51,419 bases of DNA from Bacteroidales bacterium (GTDB taxonomy: Bacteria; Bacteroidota; Bacteroidia; Bacteroidales; F082). Under the pieces are notes generated by a model, which saw only the letters and a program-made list of their open reading frames with translations, was not told the DNA's origin and did not search any database. The DNA lies in the NCBI GenBank assembly GCA_015709215.1, contig JACCQN010000017.1, forward strand, positions 1 to 51,419. The letters are read 5' to 3'. Both the position numbers and the translations under genes were made by a program. This document shows, in pieces, positions 24,653-33,714 of the stretch (within the stretch, counting starts at the first letter, position 1; each line of letters starts with the position of its first letter).

Positions 24653-27432
24653 TGCGCCTCAAGCCAGTTGTTGCCTGTATTCATCTCTACCTCGAGCGGC
24701 ACATCAAGCGGAAGCGCATTTTTCATCGCTTCCCCAATCAGCGGACGCAATACATCCAACTCCGACTTTAACGCGTCAAAAACCAATTCGTCATGCACCT
24801 GAAGAATCATTTTTGATTGTAGTTTCTTTTCCTCCAGCTGCTGCTGGATACGAATCATGGCCAATTTAATCATATCGGCCGAACTTCCCTGAATAGGTGC
24901 ATTAATGGCATTTCGCTCGGCAAATCCGCGCACTACACTATTCGATGCATTGATATCGCGCAAATAGCGCCGGCGACCCAACATGGTTTCTACATAACCA
25001 TTTTTACGGGCAAACGCTATCTGATCGTTCATATAAGCCTTAATGCCAGGGTATTGCTCAAAATAGTTTTTGATAATGTCAGCGGCTTCTCCTCTCGGAA
25101 TATCAAGTCTTTCAGATAATCCAAAAGCGGAGATACCGTAAATAATACCAAAATTAACCGTTTTGGCATTTCGCCGCATCTCCTTTGTAACATCTTCCAA
25201 ATTAACGCCATAAACGCGTGCAGCAGTAGCCGAGTGAATATCCAGGCCTTTTTTGAATGCTTCCGTCATGCCTACATCTTTGCTCAGATGCGCTATGATA
25301 CGCAATTCGATTTGCGAGTAATCCGCTGCCAACAAGGTAAAATCTTTATTGCGCGGCACAAAAGCCTTGCGAATTTCACGACCCCTGTCGGTACGGATGG
25401 GAATATTTTGCAGGTTAGGGTTATTCGAACTCAACCTGCCTGTGGCTGCCACCGCCTGATTATAACTGGTATGGATACGGCCATCCCGCGGATTGATCAA
25501 AGTGGGTAATGAATCAATGTAGGTGGACTTGAGCTTGGTGAGCGACCGATAATCCAAAATCATTGGAATAATGGGATGTGCCTTCTGAATTTTCAACAAC
25601 ACATCTTCCGAAGTGGCATATTGTCCGGTTTTGGTTTTTTTGGATTTAGGATTTAATCCGAGATGATCGAAAAGCACTTCTCCAAGTTGTTTAGGCGATG
25701 CAATATTAAATTGTTTTCCGGCAGCTTCATAGATTGCTTTTTCAAGCTCCAGGATTTCTTTTCCCATCAGCTCACTGATTTGCTGCAGGTTATCACCATC
25801 CACCTTCACCCCTTCGGCTTCCATGGCTACCAAAACACGTACCAGTGGCATTTCTATCTCATCAAAAATGCGCCGAACACCCTGTTTTTCAAGTTCCGGC
25901 TCAAGTTTTTGCCTCAACTGTAAAGTGATATCGGCATCCTCGGCTGCATATTCCTTAACTTTTTCGAGTGCCACATCACGCATATTGCCCTGATTTTTGC
26001 CTTTTTTCCCGATCAGGCTTTCAATCGAAACCGGCGAATAATTCAAATAGGTTTCAGCCAACACATCCATATTATGCCGCTGATCAGGCTCGATTAGATA
26101 GTGCGCAATCATGGTATCAAACAAAGGCCCTTTCACCTCAATATCGTACCACCGAAGCACCGAAATATCATACTTGAGGTTTTGACCTGTTTTTTCAATT
26201 TTTTCGTTTTCAAAAACTTTCCTAAAAAACTCCAGCTTTTGCTGACATTCATGGTAGTTTTCGGGCATGGGAACATACCAGGCATGATGCGGTTTGATAG
26301 CAAAAGAAAGCCCTACCAGCTCTGCATTATGGGCATCAACAGCGGTTGTTTCGGTGTCAAAACAAAAGATTTGCTGCTTCAAAAGCTCTTCGGCAAGTTT
26401 TTTCAGTTCGTCATCTTTTTGCACCACTTCATAATCATGCTCAACGATTTCAATCGTTTGTTTTTCATCTGACTGCATAGCCAAAAGCTCTTCAGGATCC
26501 AACTGACTGAAAAGATCGTCCTGTTTAGCTGCTGCTGCCTGTTCCTGTGCATCATGCATTATCCGTCGTGTAAAAGTTCTGAACTCCAGCTCCTCAAAAA
26601 GTTCCTGAAGCTTTTCCATATCAGGACTTTCCAGTTTTAATTTTTCAGCTTCAAAAGCGATGGGCACATCAGTAATAATTGTAGCCAACTGACGCGATTG
26701 CCTGGCCTGATCGGCAAAATTTTCAAGATTTTCTTTCTGCTTACCTTTTAGATCAGCAGTGTTTTCGAGTAGTTTTTCAATCGAACCATATTGGCTGATA
26801 AGTTTTGCAGCTGTTTTCTCACCAATGCCCGGAACGCCGGGAATATTATCGGAAGCATCGCCCCAAAGCCCAAGTATATCGATCATCTGCTCCGGTTTTG
26901 AGATACCATACCGTTCACAAACCTCTTTTGGCCCCCATATTTGCGCATCTTCACCCGATTTGGCAGGCTTATACATATAAATATGGTCCGAAACCAACTG
27001 CCCAAAATCCTTGTCGGGGGTCATCATAAAGGTGACAAAACCATTTTTTTCGGCCTGCTTGGCCAGTGTGCCAATAATATCATCGGCTTCATAGCCATCC
27101 ATTATCAAAATTGGAATACGAAAAGCCTCTATTATTTGCATGATATAAGGAATAGAGGCTGCCAGATCGTCGGGCATTTTTTCACGATTAGCTTTGTAGG
27201 CAGTATAATCTATATGCCGCTGCGTGGGTGCTATACTGTCAAACGCAACACCTATATAAGCCGGCTTTTCTTTTTTTAAAACTTCGTATAAAGTATTGGT
27301 GAAACCCAGAATAGCTGAAGTATTTAGTCCTTTTGAACTAATTCGTGGGTTTTTATTGAGTGCAAAAAAAGCCCTGTATATCAATGCCATAGCATCCAAT
27401 AAAAAAAGCTTGGGACGATCTTCTGAAGTCAT
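24649..27432 (-). CDS. polA: DNA polymerase I
   Basis: Repair polymerase that removes RNA primers and fills gaps. The 927 residues contain all three domains. The 5'-3' exonuclease (1-295) starts LFLLDAMALIYRAFFAL and has the DGYEADDIIG metal motif. The 3'-5' exonuclease has FDTETTAVD at about 356. The polymerase has motif A LAADYSQIELRI near 700, motif B RRNAKTVNFGIIYG and motif C QVHDELVF near 877. The DET motif suggests active proofreading, unlike the inactive version in Taq. It is transcribed alone, convergent with comB. Confidence 0.97.
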   Translation of the reverse strand: MTSEDRPKLFLLDAMALIYRAFFALNKNPRISSKGLNTSAILGFTNTLYEVLKKEKPAYIGVAFDSIAPTQRHIDYTAYKANREKMPDDLAASIPYIMQIIEAFRIPILIMDGYEADDIIGTLAKQAEKNGFVTFMMTPDKDFGQLVSDHIYMYKPAKSGEDAQIWGPKEVCERYGISKPEQMIDILGLWGDASDNIPGVPGIGEKTAAKLISQYGSIEKLLENTADLKGKQKENLENFADQARQSRQLATIITDVPIAFEAEKLKLESPDMEKLQELFEELEFRTFTRRIMHDAQEQAAAAKQDDLFSQLDPEELLAMQSDEKQTIEIVEHDYEVVQKDDELKKLAEELLKQQIFCFDTETTAVDAHNAELVGLSFAIKPHHAWYVPMPENYHECQQKLEFFRKVFENEKIEKTGQNLKYDISVLRWYDIEVKGPLFDTMIAHYLIEPDQRHNMDVLAETYLNYSPVSIESLIGKKGKNQGNMRDVALEKVKEYAAEDADITLQLRQKLEPELEKQGVRRIFDEIEMPLVRVLVAMEAEGVKVDGDNLQQISELMGKEILELEKAIYEAAGKQFNIASPKQLGEVLFDHLGLNPKSKKTKTGQYATSEDVLLKIQKAHPIIPMILDYRSLTKLKSTYIDSLPTLINPRDGRIHTSYNQAVAATGRLSSNNPNLQNIPIRTDRGREIRKAFVPRNKDFTLLAADYSQIELRIIAHLSKDVGMTEAFKKGLDIHSATAARVYGVNLEDVTKEMRRNAKTVNFGIIYGISAFGLSERLDIPRGEAADIIKNYFEQYPGIKAYMNDQIAFARKNGYVETMLGRRRYLRDINASNSVVRGFAERNAINAPIQGSSADMIKLAMIRIQQQLEEKKLQSKMILQVHDELVFDALKSELDVLRPLIGEAMKNALPLDVPLEVEMNTGNNWLEAH

Positions 27433-27641
27433 ATCATCAGTTTTTGGCGTGTTGTAATCTTTAATAAATCTATAAAACAGTAAGCAGGTAAAAGTACATT
27501 TTTTCGTGGTAAGACAAAGCCTTCAAGCACTATAATGCACAATAAGCAGCCAGAAAAGCCAGGGTGCCACAGTACAATACCATATTAAAAACTTATGATG
27601 TAATTACTTATCAGCTGTAAATCAATTTTTTAAGTTTTTTG

Positions 27642-27673
27642 TTGTTTTTTTTTCATTTTATCTCTTACCTTTG
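27642..27673 (+). promoter_or_regulatory. Promoter of the acpP-fabF-rnc cluster
   Basis: TTG (27642-27644), 21-base spacer, TACCTTTG (27666-27673). The ATG of acpP is 30 bases downstream of the -7 element. Confidence 0.55.
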
Positions 27674-27702
27674 CACCCTGTTTAACTAAAAACATTAAAG
27701 TT

Positions 27703-27939
27703 ATGTCAGAAATCAAAGACAAAATTGTATCAATTATCGTTGATAAGCTGGGTGTTGAGCCAGCAGAAGTTACTAACGAAGCCAGCTTTACAAACGATCT
27801 GGGTGCCGATTCACTCGACACAGTTGAATTGATCATGGAATTTGAAAAAGAATTCAATCTGGCTATTCCGGATGATCAGGCAGAGAAAATTGGTACAGTA
27901 GGCGACGCTATCAAATACATTGAAGAAAACAAAGCCTAA
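27703..27939 (+). CDS. acpP: Acyl carrier protein
   Basis: Carries acyl chains on a phosphopantetheine arm during type II fatty acid synthesis. The 78-residue acidic four-helix protein has the attachment motif [10 protein letters not shown] with Ser37 as the modified residue. fabF starts 11 bases after its stop, the usual acpP-fabF pairing. Confidence 0.98.
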   Translation: MSEIKDKIVSIIVDKLGVEPAEVTNEASFTNDLGADSLDTVELIMEFEKEFNLAIPDDQAEKIGTVGDAIKYIEENKA

Positions 27940-27950
27940 AACCTTATTTT

Positions 27951-29204
27951 ATGGAGCTAAAACGAGTAGTAATCACTGGTTTAGGTGCCATTACGCCCAT
28001 TGGAATTAATGTTCCGGCATACTGGGACAGTTTAAAGAAAGGGGTGAGTGGTGCAGCCGATATTACCCGCTTTGATCACTCCAGGTTTAAGACCCACTTT
28101 GCCTGCGAAGTAAAAAACTACGATTGGAAAAACTATTTTGATCGTAAAGACGTACGCAAATATGATTTGTTTGCGCAGTTTGGTCTGATAGCTGCCGATG
28201 AAGCTATTGCTGATTCAGGGATGAATGCGGAAAATACCGACCTCAACGAAGTTGGTGTAATTTGGTCGTCGGGCATAGGTGGCCTTGCTACTTTTTTTGA
28301 AGAAGTAACTTCCTTTGCCAAGGGAGATGGCACACCACGATTCAACCCGTTTTTCATCCCCAAGATGATAGCCGACATCACTGCCGGACATATTTCTATC
28401 AAATATGGTTTTCGGGGACCAAATTTTGCCACAGTATCAGCCTGTGCTTCGTCGGCCAATGCGATGATCGATGCATTCAATTACATCCGTTTAGGCAAAG
28501 CCGTTGCTATCGTTGCCGGTGGCAGCGAAGCTACTGTTAACGAAGCGGGTGTTGGTGGCTTTAATGCTATGCATGCAATTTCCACACGAAATGATGATCC
28601 GTCAACAGCTTCCAGACCTTTCGACAAAGATCGTGATGGCTTTGTTATTGGCGAAGGTGGTGGCGGCCTGATGCTGGAGGAATTAGATCATGCCCAAAAA
28701 AGAGGTGCAAAAATCTATGCCGAGTTTGTGGGTGGCGGCCTCTCAGGAGATGCCAATCACATGACATCGCCCCATCCCGAAGGCCTTGGGGCAATACTAA
28801 GTATGAAAAGAGCCCTCGAAGATGCTGGTTTGAAGCCTGAAGATATTGATCATATCAATACCCACGGCACCTCTACCCCGCTGGGCGACATTTCAGAACC
28901 CAAAGCTATTGTGAGCATTTTTGGCGAACATGCTTATAACATCAGCATCAACTCTACCAAATCAATGACCGGGCACCTGCTGGGTGGAGCCGGTGTGGTT
29001 GAAGCCGTTGCCACTATTCTGGCAGTGCAGAACAACTTTGTTCCTCCCACTATCAATCATTTTACTGATGATCCTGAAATTGATAATAAGCTCGACTTCA
29101 CCTACCACAAAGGTCGCGAAAGAGAAATCAAAGCGGCTTTGAGTAATACCTTTGGATTTGGCGGCCATAATGCTTCTTTGGTTATAAAGAAATTCGTTTC
29201 GTAA
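27951..29204 (+). CDS. fabF: 3-oxoacyl-[acyl-carrier-protein] synthase II
   Basis: Condensing enzyme that elongates acyl-ACP with malonyl-ACP. The 417 residues contain the Cys-His-His triad: Cys165 in VSACASS, His305 in NTHGTSTPLGD and His342 in SMTGHLLGGAG. The glycine-rich GFGGHN motif lies near the C-terminus. Length and motifs are standard for FabF. It sits between acpP and rnc in one co-directional cluster. Confidence 0.97.
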   Translation: MELKRVVITGLGAITPIGINVPAYWDSLKKGVSGAADITRFDHSRFKTHFACEVKNYDWKNYFDRKDVRKYDLFAQFGLIAADEAIADSGMNAENTDLNEVGVIWSSGIGGLATFFEEVTSFAKGDGTPRFNPFFIPKMIADITAGHISIKYGFRGPNFATVSACASSANAMIDAFNYIRLGKAVAIVAGGSEATVNEAGVGGFNAMHAISTRNDDPSTASRPFDKDRDGFVIGEGGGGLMLEELDHAQKRGAKIYAEFVGGGLSGDANHMTSPHPEGLGAILSMKRALEDAGLKPEDIDHINTHGTSTPLGDISEPKAIVSIFGEHAYNISINSTKSMTGHLLGGAGVVEAVATILAVQNNFVPPTINHFTDDPEIDNKLDFTYHKGREREIKAALSNTFGFGGHNASLVIKKFVS

Positions 29205-29214
29205 TTACAGCGTT

Positions 29215-29961
29215 TTGTTACTTACTGATACTGTTAAGGCACTTTTTTCTGCGGATAAAGAACTTTCGCAATCTCTTAAAAATATTTTCGGGTTCTATCC
29301 CGGAAATATTTTTTTATATCAATTAGCCTTCAAACATAAGTCTGTTTCTAACAAAATCCTCAATGGTTACAAGCTGAGCAACGAACGTCTCGAATACCTT
29401 GGTGATGCCATATTGGGTGCTGCCATTGCTGATTTTTTATTCAAAAAATTTCCTTACAAAAACGAGGGTTTTCTCACCGAGATGCGTTCACGAATTGTGA
29501 GCCGTGCCTCGCTTAATAAACTATCCCAGAAACTCGGCCTGGATAAGCTGGTGAATTTCTCCAACGATGGGCGCTCAAAATTCCGCTCGCTCAATGGTGA
29601 TGCCTTTGAAGCTTTCATTGGAGCACTCTACCTGGATAAAGGTTTTGAGTTTACGCGAAAAATTATTATCACCCGCATCGTTGAAATGCATATCGATCTC
29701 GAAAACCTCGAAAAAAGCGACTACAACTTCAAAAGCAAGCTGATCGAATGGGCTCAAAAAGAAAAACAACAACTTGATTTTAAAATGATTGGTGAAACCG
29801 GAGAAGGCTACGGAAAAATGTATATCGTTGAGGTAATCATCGATAAAACCTGCTATGCCAATGCCAAAGATTTTTCGATTAAGGGAGCCGAACAACTGGC
29901 TGCCGAAAAGGCATGGAATGCCATGACTGAGGCTGGCCTGATCAGCAATATAACTGAGTAA
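29215..29961 (+). CDS. rnc: Ribonuclease III
   Basis: Double-strand-specific endoribonuclease that processes rRNA precursors and structured RNAs. Residues 1-160 form the nuclease domain with the signature ERLEYLGDAIL (about 58-68) and the second metal-binding patch DAFEAFIGALYLDKG. A double-stranded RNA-binding domain follows from about 170 and ends in KGAEQLAAEKAW. I take the TTG at 29215, ten bases after the fabF stop, because the homologous N-terminus begins soon after and no in-frame ATG is available before the catalytic signature. The 248-residue length is normal. Confidence 0.95.
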   Translation: MLLTDTVKALFSADKELSQSLKNIFGFYPGNIFLYQLAFKHKSVSNKILNGYKLSNERLEYLGDAILGAAIADFLFKKFPYKNEGFLTEMRSRIVSRASLNKLSQKLGLDKLVNFSNDGRSKFRSLNGDAFEAFIGALYLDKGFEFTRKIIITRIVEMHIDLENLEKSDYNFKSKLIEWAQKEKQQLDFKMIGETGEGYGKMYIVEVIIDKTCYANAKDFSIKGAEQLAAEKAWNAMTEAGLISNITE

Positions 29962-30043
29962 TCAGTTAGACATAAATTATCCTCCTGTTTCAGGATTTTT
30001 CTCTTGCCAAAAGATTCTGTTTTTCCAAACAAAGGCAAAAGTG

Positions 30044-30051
30044 TATTTTTG
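30044..30051 (+). promoter_or_regulatory. -7 element before the IPExxxVDY/pyk pair
   Basis: TATTTTTG matches TAnnTTTG and lies 17 bases before the ATG at 30069. No clear -33 partner. Confidence 0.4.
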
Positions 30052-30068
30052 CCTCAAACCCTTGCTTT

Positions 30069-30557
30069 ATGCCAAGCCGAAAAAAAACCCTGCATAGCCT
30101 GCCTTTTGATGATATCCTCTTGTTGGGAATAGCTACTACACTACCTGATTATAAACTGGCCTGGCATTTAAATAACTGCCTGCCAATCGACTTGATAAAA
30201 CACGAGGACATCTATCCTGCACAACATTCCCTACAAGAAGGATTTTCTTTCTTCCTTTACGATCAGGGCGAAAATAGAAATGTTTTTAATCTGGTATCCC
30301 TCCATAGTAACGGAAGCAGATGGATCAAGCTTCCGGTAAACACAGATTATCTTTTTATCATTCGAAATGCCCTGGATCAGGAACGCCTCGACCAAATAAT
30401 ACGTGCAATTCGCAATATACCACAGATCGTCCATGCTTTTGTTGTTGATACCCAAAAAACAAGAGGCATCGACATCCTACTCGAAACGATTGAATTTCAT
30501 GAAATGGAGATTTTAAAATCGCATCATAAACGGCTTCCTAAAAACAAAACCCTGTAA
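30069..30557 (+). CDS. IPExxxVDY family protein
   Basis: A 162-residue protein of a Bacteroidota-specific family usually found between rnc and pyk, as here. Its function is unknown. The sequence is soluble, with no signal or transmembrane segment. The N-terminal LLLGIATTLPDYKLAWHLN block and the later DYLFIIRN region are characteristic of the family. The stop is four bases before the pyk start, so it is probably cotranscribed and coupled with pyruvate kinase. Confidence 0.85.
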   Translation: MPSRKKTLHSLPFDDILLLGIATTLPDYKLAWHLNNCLPIDLIKHEDIYPAQHSLQEGFSFFLYDQGENRNVFNLVSLHSNGSRWIKLPVNTDYLFIIRNALDQERLDQIIRAIRNIPQIVHAFVVDTQKTRGIDILLETIEFHEMEILKSHHKRLPKNKTL

Positions 30558-30561
30558 CCCT

Positions 30562-31983
30562 ATGAAAACCAAAATCGTTGCTACTATCGGTCCGTCATCC
30601 GATAATTTCGATACCTTATCTGAAATGGCTGCACAAGGCATGGATGTTTGCCGGCTTAATTTTTCGCATGGATCACATGAAGTCCACCTTAAAGTGATAG
30701 AGTATATTGACCAAATCAATAAAATACAAAACAACTATGTCGCAGTTCTGGCTGATTTACAAGGGCCAAAAATCAGGTTGGGAGCACTCGAAAACGAAAA
30801 TGTGCAGCTCAAAGAAGGCGATCATATCCGGTTAGTAACCTATGAAGTAGCCGGAAATAGAGAACGTATCAGCATTCGCTATGAAGCCTTTGCCACAGAT
30901 GTAAAAGCTGGTGATCAGGTACTTATCGATGATGGCAAAATCGCCCTTCGTGTAATCGAAACCAACGGCAAAGATGAGGTGCTGCTAAAAGCTGAAACCA
31001 ACGCTGTGGTGGAAGCCCGCAAAGGTGTGAACCTTCCCGACACCTCGATCAGCCTGCCATCACTTACCAAAAAAGACCTCGATGATCTTGATTTTCTGCT
31101 TCAGCAAGATATCCAATGGATTGCACTCTCCTTTGTGCGCTCAGCCGACGACATACATGCTTTGCGCAGCATTATTGAAGCAAATCAAAAAGCCAACAAA
31201 CCCGGAATCATTGCCAAAATTGAAAAACCACAGGCAGTTGCCAATATCGAAGCCATCGTGGATGCAGCCGATGGAATTATGATTGCCCGTGGCGACCTGG
31301 GAGTTGAAATCCCGATGGAACAGGTGCCGATGATACAAAAACGCATCATACAACTTTGTCAACAAAAAGGCAAACCAGTAATTGTTGCCACACAAATGAT
31401 GGAAGCAATGATCAGCTCCATTCGTCCAACACGGGCAGAGGTAAGTGATGTGGCCAATTCGGTGCTCGATGGTGCCGATGCATTGATGCTCAGCGGCGAA
31501 ACCTCGATGGGAAAATATCCCGTTGAAACCATTCGCATCATGCAGCAAATTATCAATCAGATTGAAGGATATGAAGCCATTTATTACCGACATGAAATGC
31601 CTGAAGACCCTACCCACCCCCGTTTCATTTCCGATAGTGTTTTGTTTGCCGCAAGCAATATGGCTCAAAGCACAAATGCCAGCGCCATAATTATAAGCAC
31701 ACATACAGGCTATTCTGCCACAAGACTGGCAGCACATCGCCCCAAAGCAAGACTGTTTGCTTTTTCGGGAAATGTTTTTGTGCTCAGGAAAATGAACCTG
31801 CTTTGGGGTGTTTACGGCTTCCACGACAGCAGCCTGGACGAGGCAGGCAAACTGATGGATCATCTCAACCAATTGCTTATTGAAGGCGGACAACTGCGCA
31901 AAGGCGATCGTGTGATTCATGTGCTGAGCACACCAACCTGGAGCAAAGGCCACAGCAACACTATCCGGCTGGGAAATCTGTAA
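30562..31983 (+). CDS. pyk: Pyruvate kinase
   Basis: Last step of glycolysis, phosphoenolpyruvate plus ADP to pyruvate plus ATP. The 473-residue protein begins KTKIVATIGPSSDNF and has the catalytic segment IIAKIEKPQAV near residues 214-224. The substrate-binding MIARGDLGVEIP and PTRAEVSDVANSVLDGAD motifs follow. The C-terminal domain is the regular regulatory fold, without the extra PEP-utiliser domain of some Firmicutes enzymes. It follows the IPExxxVDY gene by four bases. Confidence 0.97.
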   Translation: MKTKIVATIGPSSDNFDTLSEMAAQGMDVCRLNFSHGSHEVHLKVIEYIDQINKIQNNYVAVLADLQGPKIRLGALENENVQLKEGDHIRLVTYEVAGNRERISIRYEAFATDVKAGDQVLIDDGKIALRVIETNGKDEVLLKAETNAVVEARKGVNLPDTSISLPSLTKKDLDDLDFLLQQDIQWIALSFVRSADDIHALRSIIEANQKANKPGIIAKIEKPQAVANIEAIVDAADGIMIARGDLGVEIPMEQVPMIQKRIIQLCQQKGKPVIVATQMMEAMISSIRPTRAEVSDVANSVLDGADALMLSGETSMGKYPVETIRIMQQIINQIEGYEAIYYRHEMPEDPTHPRFISDSVLFAASNMAQSTNASAIIISTHTGYSATRLAAHRPKARLFAFSGNVFVLRKMNLLWGVYGFHDSSLDEAGKLMDHLNQLLIEGGQLRKGDRVIHVLSTPTWSKGHSNTIRLGNL

Positions 31984-32022
31984 ATGTTGAATGATTTATA
32001 GTTTTTATTGATTGTTAGGCCG

Positions 32023-32349
32023 CTATTTACCAACACAGGGAATGAGTTGGCCTCAAAAACCATCAAATTTAAACACTTTCAAATCAGCAGTCACTTTTAT
32101 CTGGCATGCCAATCTTAATCCATCTTCGAGGCGGTGAAGAGGCAAAGCAAGCCGAAGTTTTTCGGTAGTGTTCAAAGGCCCAAGCTTTCCAATAATTTTA
32201 ACGGTGCAGGCTCCACAACTTCCTAAACCAAAACAGTTCACAAAGTGTGAGGTCCCATTATGAGGATAATTCCCATTGTCAGTCAATACTTTACGAAGAT
32301 TTGCTCACGGCACATAATGAATTTTCTCGCCCCAAAAAATAATCTCAGG
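32023..32349 (-). pseudogene. 2Fe-2S ferredoxin broken by two in-frame TGA codons
   Basis: Reading one minus-strand frame from 32349 to TAG at 32023 gives a ferredoxin through two stops. It opens EIIFWGEKIHYVP, then TGA (32305-32307) where family members have Gly, then ANLRKVLTDNGNYPHNG. The cluster ligands are intact: C-x5-C-x2-C in NCFGLGSCGACTV and the distal Cys in RLACQIKV. It then reaches DGF, TGA (32053-32055) where Trp is expected, then GQLIP. Both lesions are one-base changes (GGA to TGA, TGG to TGA). No ATG precedes the N-terminal part, and a terminator-like hairpin overlaps it. A shorter product from TTG 32286 would keep the cysteines but lose the first strands. Nearby genes use TGA as a true stop, so recoding is unlikely. 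Confidence 0.75.
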
Positions 32350-32385
32350 CCTGTTATAACATTTAGCCTGCTTTAACAACAGCCT
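32347..32385 (-). terminator. Possible terminator after the universal stress operon
   Basis: AGGCTGTT and AACAG-G-CCT (minus-strand order) pair with one bulge; the minus strand then reads GAGATTATTTTTTGG. The T run is offset by several bases, so strength is uncertain. It overlaps the start of the dead ferredoxin gene. Confidence 0.35.
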
Positions 32386-32414
32386 GAAAAAAAAAGTTCT
32401 GCAAAAAAAGCTAT

Positions 32415-33266
32415 TTACATGGCAATACCGGCGATATAGTTTTTGGCATGTACCACCAATACAGGTATAGGCGAATGGTTTACCATCTGCTGCGCATAAG
32501 GACCTAGCCAGATGTTGGAGGCAGCTTTTTCCTGTTCATCCATGATACTAATCAGGTTAGCATTAACGGAAGTAGCATAATCGATCACAGAATCAGAAAT
32601 ATTTCCTGCCTCAATTTCTTTTACTAAAAAACGCACCTGATTTTCATCCAGGTAGCGTTCCACCTGTTTCACATAATCCATTATACGATTGCGCACATCC
32701 TTCACCGAGGTGGTATGAGTAGCCAACACATGAATTTCGGCATTGTAATATTTGGCAAGCAGTGCTGTGATCGGAACTTTTTGCCGGCTTTCGATGGTGC
32801 TGTCAATAGGCATCACAATCCGTTCGATTGTTCGATTGATATCAACTCCACCTCTAATGGTTATCACCGGTCGTTCGGTAGCTGTAACAATTCTGTTGGC
32901 ATTGCTTCCTATCCAAAACTCTTCAAAACCAGAAGAGCCGTGTGTTCCGATCATAATCAGAAAAACATCAAATTCTTCGGCTGCTGCAACCATTTCTTTA
33001 TATACCTTACCTTTTCGGGTGATGAAATCAATCTTGCCATTGGTAAGCCTGGCCTGATACTTCGAAGCCATACCTTGCAACCTTTTCTCAGCTTCCAGCA
33101 ATACCTCATCACTGGTAATATCGTAAAGGTTTCGGGTGTTGTCAGGTTTGTTTACCCAGAGCATTTTGATATCAGCGTGAGCCTTATCGGCCAGATTCAC
33201 CGCGTGTTCCAATGCATTGACTGAACAATCTGAAAAGTCAATTCCTACTAAAATAATTTTATTCAT
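32415..33266 (-). CDS. Universal stress protein, tandem UspA domains
   Basis: A 283-residue cytosolic protein of two UspA folds. It starts MNKIILVGIDFSDCSVNALE, the usual N-terminus; I rejected a longer frame from 33314 because the first 16 residues are non-homologous. The first domain contains the nucleotide-loop motif GTHGSSGFEEFWIGSNANR, consistent with an ATP-binding Usp; the second domain is more diverged and ends VPILVVHA-like (HSPIPVLVV). Its ATG lies inside the last codons of the SPOR gene (eight-base overlap, ATGAATAA), so translation is probably coupled. Third gene of a Usp-SPOR-Usp operon. Confidence 0.92.
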   Translation of the reverse strand: MNKIILVGIDFSDCSVNALEHAVNLADKAHADIKMLWVNKPDNTRNLYDITSDEVLLEAEKRLQGMASKYQARLTNGKIDFITRKGKVYKEMVAAAEEFDVFLIMIGTHGSSGFEEFWIGSNANRIVTATERPVITIRGGVDINRTIERIVMPIDSTIESRQKVPITALLAKYYNAEIHVLATHTTSVKDVRNRIMDYVKQVERYLDENQVRFLVKEIEAGNISDSVIDYATSVNANLISIMDEQEKAASNIWLGPYAQQMVNHSPIPVLVVHAKNYIAGIAM

Positions 33267-33708
33267 GGCGTTGTTTGTTGGGGGTTGAAAATGTATGTAA
33301 TTCAGGAAAAGCAATTCGGTCGCGGGTAATGAAGGCTTGTTTGTAGTTGCGGTTCAACATTTGAAGCGCTGCTTCGGCCTCCAGCCGATCACGAAAATCA
33401 CCGATATGTACACGGTAATAGGGCTGTCCATAAGAAAGATAGGTCTTCCACTGTGGGAAATCTACTGCTAGCTTGTCCATTAATTCCTGTGCATGAATCA
33501 CAGCATCATTGCCCGATTCCATAAAAACCTGAATCCGAAATCCTTCTATATATTGCTGTTCTTTAAAAAGTTGTTCCTGCAGCCAAAGCAAACTGTCGAG
33601 CCGGCTATCCTGCAACACTAGCAGAGAGCCTTCTCGAGGGTTCTGAGCTTTAACTGCCCGAAAAGAAATAAAAATAAGCAGCAAAAGAAAAATATTCCGC
33701 AGCTTCAT
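33259..33708 (-). CDS. SPOR-domain periplasmic protein
   Basis: A 149-residue exported protein. A signal peptide (1-22, ending VKAQ) is followed by a short helical segment and a SPOR fold with GFRIQVFMESG and YRVHIGDFRDRLEAEAAL. SPOR domains bind denuded peptidoglycan glycans, often at division sites. ATG 33708 is preferred to a TTG two codons upstream. It sits between two universal stress genes with almost no spacing: six bases after one and overlapping the other by eight. The reason for this pairing is not clear. Confidence 0.85.
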   Translation of the reverse strand: MKLRNIFLLLLIFISFRAVKAQNPREGSLLVLQDSRLDSLLWLQEQLFKEQQYIEGFRIQVFMESGNDAVIHAQELMDKLAVDFPQWKTYLSYGQPYYRVHIGDFRDRLEAEAALQMLNRNYKQAFITRDRIAFPELHTFSTPNKQRHE

Positions 33709-33714
33709 AGGCAA

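Noticed and set aside
31141-31953. 270-residue frame opposite pyk
   Set aside because: Low-quality composition and full overlap with a clear pyruvate kinase.
32053-32286. Short intact ferredoxin starting at TTG
   Set aside because: Homology extends upstream of the TGA and downstream of the stop, so a truncated gene is a worse explanation than a broken one.
32053-32307. TGA recoding (Trp or selenocysteine)
   Set aside because: TGA terminates tsaB, queG and others normally; the first TGA replaces Gly; the cysteine ligands are intact, and no selenocysteine-insertion element is apparent.
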